NCBI GenBank assembly: GCA_947626845.1
Contig: CANQTW010000004.1
Location: forward strand, 52,458 to 116,457
From: an uncultured Oscillospiraceae bacterium
GTDB lineage: Bacteria; Bacillota; Clostridia; Oscillospirales; Oscillospiraceae
Reading direction: 5' to 3'
Length of the DNA: 64,000 bases
Shown in pieces: positions 61,590-64,000 of the stretch. The translations under genes were made by a program, and so were the position numbers. Within the stretch, counting starts at the first letter, position 1, and every line of letters begins with the position of its first letter. The notes below the pieces were generated by a model. That model had not been told where the DNA came from and did not search any database. It worked only from the letters and a program-made list of their open reading frames with translations.

Positions 61590-63104
61590 ATGAGAGGGCT
61601 TGAGTCCAACAAGACAAAAATCCGCCACAAGATTTTTACCGAGATCGCCAGGGTGGCCTATGAGGGCAGCGATATCTCCAAGGAGATCATCAGGCTCCCC
61701 TACAAGATCATCCCCGGAGAGGTGGCCACCTACCGGGACAGCATCTTCTTAGAGCGCGCCATCGTAGGCGAGCGGCTGAGGCTGGCCATGGGCCTGCCCA
61801 TCCGCAACGTGGCCGAGCAGGTGGAACTGAACGAGGGCGTCGATGAGAGCGCCATCGCCGAGAAATACTACACCCCTCCCCTGGTGAACGTCATCAAATT
61901 CGCCTGCAACAAGTGTCCGGAGAAGCAGGTCCTTGTCACCAACGCCTGCCAGGGCTGCTTTGAGCACCCCTGCCTGGAGGTCTGTCCCCGCAACGCCATC
62001 ACCGTGGTGAACGGCAAGAGCGTCATCGACGAGCATCTGTGCGTCAAGTGCGGCCGGTGCGCCGACGCCTGCTCCTACCACGCCATCATCAAGCAGGAGC
62101 GGCCCTGCGCCGCCGCCTGCGGCATGGGCGCCATCAAGACCGACTCCTACGGCCGGGCGGAAATCGACCAGTCCAAGTGCGTGTCCTGCGGCCAGTGCCT
62201 GGTGAACTGTCCCTTCGCGGCCATCGCCGACAAGGGGCAGCTCTATCAGACGATCATGGCCATCAAGAGCGGCACGCCGGTGTACGCCGCCATCGCCCCG
62301 GCCTTCTGCGGGCAGTTCGGCGCCCACCTTACATACGACAAGATGCGCTCCGCCTTCAAGGCGCTGGGCTTTACCGATCTCGTCGAGGTGTCCATCGGCG
62401 CGGACATCTGCACGCTCCAGGAGGCCCAGGACTTTTTAAGGGAGGTGCCGGAGGAGCGCCCCTTCATGGCCACCTCCTGCTGCCCCGCCTGGACCATGAT
62501 GGCCAAAAAGCTCTTCCCCACCATCGCCGGCAATATCTCCATGGCGCTGACGCCCATGGTGCTGACAGGCCGCATGATCAAGAAGGACCATCCGGGGTGC
62601 AAGGTGTGCTTCATCGGCCCCTGCGCCGCCAAAAAGCTGGAGGCCTCGCGCCGTGAGATCAGGTCCGACGTGGACTTCGTCCTCACCTTTGAGGAGGTGC
62701 TGGGCATGTTTGACGCCAAGGAGATCGACCCGACGGAGCTGCCCAGCAGCCCCATGGACGAGGCCACCGCCGACGGCAAGGGCTTCGCCGTGGCGGGAGG
62801 CGTGGCCAACGCCGTGGTGAACGCCGCCAAAAAGCTGGCTCCCGACAGGGAGATCAAGGTGGCCCACGCCAACGGTTTGGCTGAGTGCAAGAAGATGCTG
62901 ACCCTGGCCAAAGCTGGAAAATATAACGGCTACCTCCTGGAGGGCATGGGCTGTCCCGGCGGGTGCGTGGCCGGCGCCGGTACCATCGCCAGCGTCAATT
63001 ACTCCACCGGCGAGGTCAAAAAGGCCATGGACAACACCGAAGCCAAGTGCATTTTGGAAAGCAAATACCTCCACTACCTGCCCCTCATCGAGGAGCGGGA
63101 GTGA
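61590..63104 (+). CDS. Monomeric [FeFe] hydrogenase, group-B-like
   Basis: This enzyme makes or takes up H2. The 504-residue protein has an N-terminal domain of about 100 residues, cysteine clusters for several [4Fe-4S] centres (residues 106-210) and the H-cluster domain. The three H-cluster signatures are L1 TSCCPAW (295-301), L2 GPCAAKKLEA (343-352) and L3 EGMGCPGGCVAG (451-462). TSCCPAW in place of TSCCPGW and the lack of an N-terminal [2Fe-2S] domain fit group B. The ATG follows CCAGGAGG. Maturation genes (hydEFG) are not in the window. Confidence 0.93.
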   Translation: MRGLESNKTKIRHKIFTEIARVAYEGSDISKEIIRLPYKIIPGEVATYRDSIFLERAIVGERLRLAMGLPIRNVAEQVELNEGVDESAIAEKYYTPPLVNVIKFACNKCPEKQVLVTNACQGCFEHPCLEVCPRNAITVVNGKSVIDEHLCVKCGRCADACSYHAIIKQERPCAAACGMGAIKTDSYGRAEIDQSKCVSCGQCLVNCPFAAIADKGQLYQTIMAIKSGTPVYAAIAPAFCGQFGAHLTYDKMRSAFKALGFTDLVEVSIGADICTLQEAQDFLREVPEERPFMATSCCPAWTMMAKKLFPTIAGNISMALTPMVLTGRMIKKDHPGCKVCFIGPCAAKKLEASRREIRSDVDFVLTFEEVLGMFDAKEIDPTELPSSPMDEATADGKGFAVAGGVANAVVNAAKKLAPDREIKVAHANGLAECKKMLTLAKAGKYNGYLLEGMGCPGGCVAGAGTIASVNYSTGEVKKAMDNTEAKCILESKYLHYLPLIEERE

Positions 63105-63224
63105 ACCCGCCCAAAATCGCGTAAGCTCACGCCGACCCCGGCCAAAGGCCCGGATCTGAAAGGCGGCGGCCCGCCCTTTGCTTCGATTTGAGTTTATTAT
63201 AGCATAATAATATTTCTTTGTCAA
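63105..63224 (-). ncRNA. Candidate small RNA or antisense transcript with perfect promoter
   Basis: On the minus strand TTGACA (63224-63219), a 17-nt spacer and TATAAT (63201-63196) head toward the 3' end of the hydrogenase gene, with no minus-strand gene after them. The predicted RNA contains a CCGGGCC/GGCCGGG hairpin and GGCGTGAGCTT. The same arrangement occurs at 19947-20054, including a shared TACTTGACAAA around the -35. Transcription is inferred. Confidence 0.45.
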
Positions 63225-63263
63225 GTATTTTTAAAGGTATTATTTATTCGTTTTTTGCATAAA

Positions 63264-63290
63264 ACCGGTGCAGGCACAGCCTGCACCGGT
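63264..63290. terminator. Terminator between hydrogenase and XRE genes
   Basis: A perfect 11-bp stem (63264-63274 with 63280-63290) is followed on the plus strand by seven T, and on the minus strand by TTTT. It serves the hydrogenase gene and could also end the XRE transcript. Confidence 0.85.
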
Positions 63291-63385
63291 TTTTTTGCTT
63301 GACGGGAAAGCGCCGGCCACGGCGGCCCACCTTTTTATACGCGGCGGAGACACAACCGTTTTAAATGGGGTGTGCCGGAAATTCG

Positions 63386-63616
63386 TCAATCGTCCTCCAG
63401 CAGCTTCGAGGCGGGGATTCCAAGGACATCGGCCATTTTGAAAAGTGTTTCCAGCGAAACGCCCCTTATTGTGCCGGTTCCCTCGACCTGAGCGAGGAAA
63501 TTTACGCTCCTGCCTATTTTCTCCGCAAAGACCTCCTGCGTGAAACCGGCCATTTTGCGGTAGTACGCGATTTTCAAGCCCATCACCTTATATTTTTCCG
63601 GATAGTCAGTTCGCAT
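63386..63616 (-). CDS. Small XRE-family helix-turn-helix regulator
   Basis: This 76-residue protein is almost only a Cro/C1-type DNA-binding domain: IAYYRKMAGFTQEVFAEKIGRSVNFLAQVE followed by SLETLFKMADVLGIPASKLL. Such stand-alone XRE proteins control adjacent genes. Its target is unknown; a GntR gene lies further right on the other strand. The ATG has a GAGGTGT upstream. Confidence 0.93.
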   Translation of the reverse strand: MRTDYPEKYKVMGLKIAYYRKMAGFTQEVFAEKIGRSVNFLAQVEGTGTIRGVSLETLFKMADVLGIPASKLLEDD

Positions 63617-63848
63617 AATGCATACACCTCGCCTCTGCTATTATGCTACCAACTCTCAGGTTAAAAGAAAATTTGAAGAAGATAAATAATTATTTACTTG
63701 AAGTCAATAATCTGCTATAATGACCATATTAGCCGCGCTGAAATAATGCTCATGTACGGTAAAGAAGCACTACAAACAAGACTGATATAGACAGCCGCCC
63801 ACACTATTCCAAACTGTTATGAAGGGAAGAAAAAACTTCAAAATCCCA
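63617..63848. other. AT-rich intergenic region, no clear gene
   Basis: This stretch, between the XRE start and the promoter for the last gene, holds a weak plus-strand promoter-like pair (TTTACT/TATAAT near 63697-63725). Small frames, the longest a 35-codon hydrophobic ORF that runs through the next promoter, have no ribosome-binding sites. Confidence 0.4.
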
Positions 63849-63902
63849 TTGACAATAATGTGTTTATTGATTATAATGTGCTTGTTACAACATCACACTA
63901 TA
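63849..63902 (+). promoter_or_regulatory. Perfect sigma-A promoter and dyad operator for the last gene
   Basis: TTGACA (63849-63854), exactly 17 nt, TATAAT (63872-63877). A dyad, TATAATGTG (63872-63880) against CACACTATA (63894-63902) with a shared TGTT/AACA inner part, overlaps the -10 and the start region. It is probably bound by the regulator encoded immediately downstream. Confidence 0.75.
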
Positions 63903-63922
63903 TGGAAGGAGAAAACGGCTTT

Positions 63923-64000
63923 GTGAAAATATTGATTTCAAACACTTCCGACGCCCCTCTATACCAACAGATCAAAGAACAGATCAAAGACGCCATTCTG
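63923..64000 (+). CDS. GntR-family regulator, YtrA type, N-terminal part (runs off the window)
   Basis: The first 26 codons read VKILISNTSDAPLYQQIKEQ and continue to the window end. The segment APLYQQIKEQIKDAIL is the first helix of YtrA-type GntR regulators. The GTG start has AAGGAGA about 10 nt upstream. The remainder, and the ABC genes normally linked to such a regulator, are beyond the window. Confidence 0.8.
   Translation, partial: MKILISNTSDAPLYQQIKEQIKDAIL

Noticed and set aside
63820..63927. 35-codon hydrophobic ORF (MKGRKNFKIPLTI...) before the last GntR gene
   Set aside because: It runs through a perfect sigma-A promoter and operator and lacks a ribosome-binding site, so it is probably a chance frame.

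Overview
The window is a chromosomal segment of a GC-rich, Gram-positive, endospore-type anaerobic Clostridia. It most resembles the Oscillospiraceae (Oscillibacter/Flavonifractor/Lawsonibacter-like gut bacteria), although I cannot name a species. The evidence is a Firmicutes-style division and cell-wall cluster with a PASTA-bearing SpoVD-type penicillin-binding protein, a meso-DAP-type MurE, Crh/HPr and MutS2 proteins, a flavodiiron protein with rubredoxin, an oxygen-sensitive group-B-like [FeFe] hydrogenase, YtrA-type GntR regulators and lipoproteins. Genes up to about 34.5 kb are nearly all on the minus strand.

Region 1 (1-12.9 kb) is one long leftward dcw operon: mraZ-rsmH-ftsL-like-spoVD/ftsI-murE-mraY-ftsW-murG-murA-divIB-ftsZ. 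A consensus promoter with three tandem MraZ-box-like repeats precedes mraZ, ftsZ has its own promoter, and a terminator follows ftsZ. Region 2 (13-22 kb) holds a coiled-coil protein, coaD, rsmD and uvrC, a block of palindromic repeats, an HPr-like protein whose phosphorylatable His15 is Arg, mutS2, and a self-regulated GntR-ABC operon. Region 3 (22-34.5 kb) has yhaO-yhaN, a DinB-like protein, cardiolipin synthase, rubredoxin plus a four-domain flavodiiron protein, and a MarR-controlled heterodimeric ABC exporter.

Region 4 (34.5-48.9 kb) is accessory. It contains a histidine phosphatase, two MATE exporters, a compact AT-richer cassette of GNAT, small protein and SecB-like chaperone (a candidate toxin-antitoxin-chaperone system), a P-loop kinase-like gene, and a NUDIX hydrolase gene split by a 4.48-kb serine-integrase element. 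Rejoining the two gene halves at a shared TATA core restores a complete 147-residue NUDIX protein with a perfect NUDIX box. The element carries a large serine recombinase, a Thr/Glu/Pro-rich lipoprotein and a broken tail gene. A 4Fe-4S protein and a YhaM-type exoribonuclease follow.

Region 5 (49-61.5 kb) is a pectin or rhamnogalacturonan utilisation locus. An eleven-gene leftward operon encodes a carbohydrate ABC transporter (solute-binding lipoprotein, two permeases, two MsmX-type ATPases), five small membrane proteins and a GH28 polygalacturonase. It diverges from a CE8 pectin methylesterase. The rightmost part has the [FeFe] hydrogenase, a small XRE regulator and the start of a GntR gene behind a perfect sigma-A promoter.

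The strongest leads are the split NUDIX gene with its reconstructable att core, the GNAT/SecB-like cassette, the His15-less HPr, and two promoter-headed intergenic segments (near 20.0 and 63.2 kb) that share sequence and may be a small RNA family. All calls come from reading the sequence; no database search was possible.
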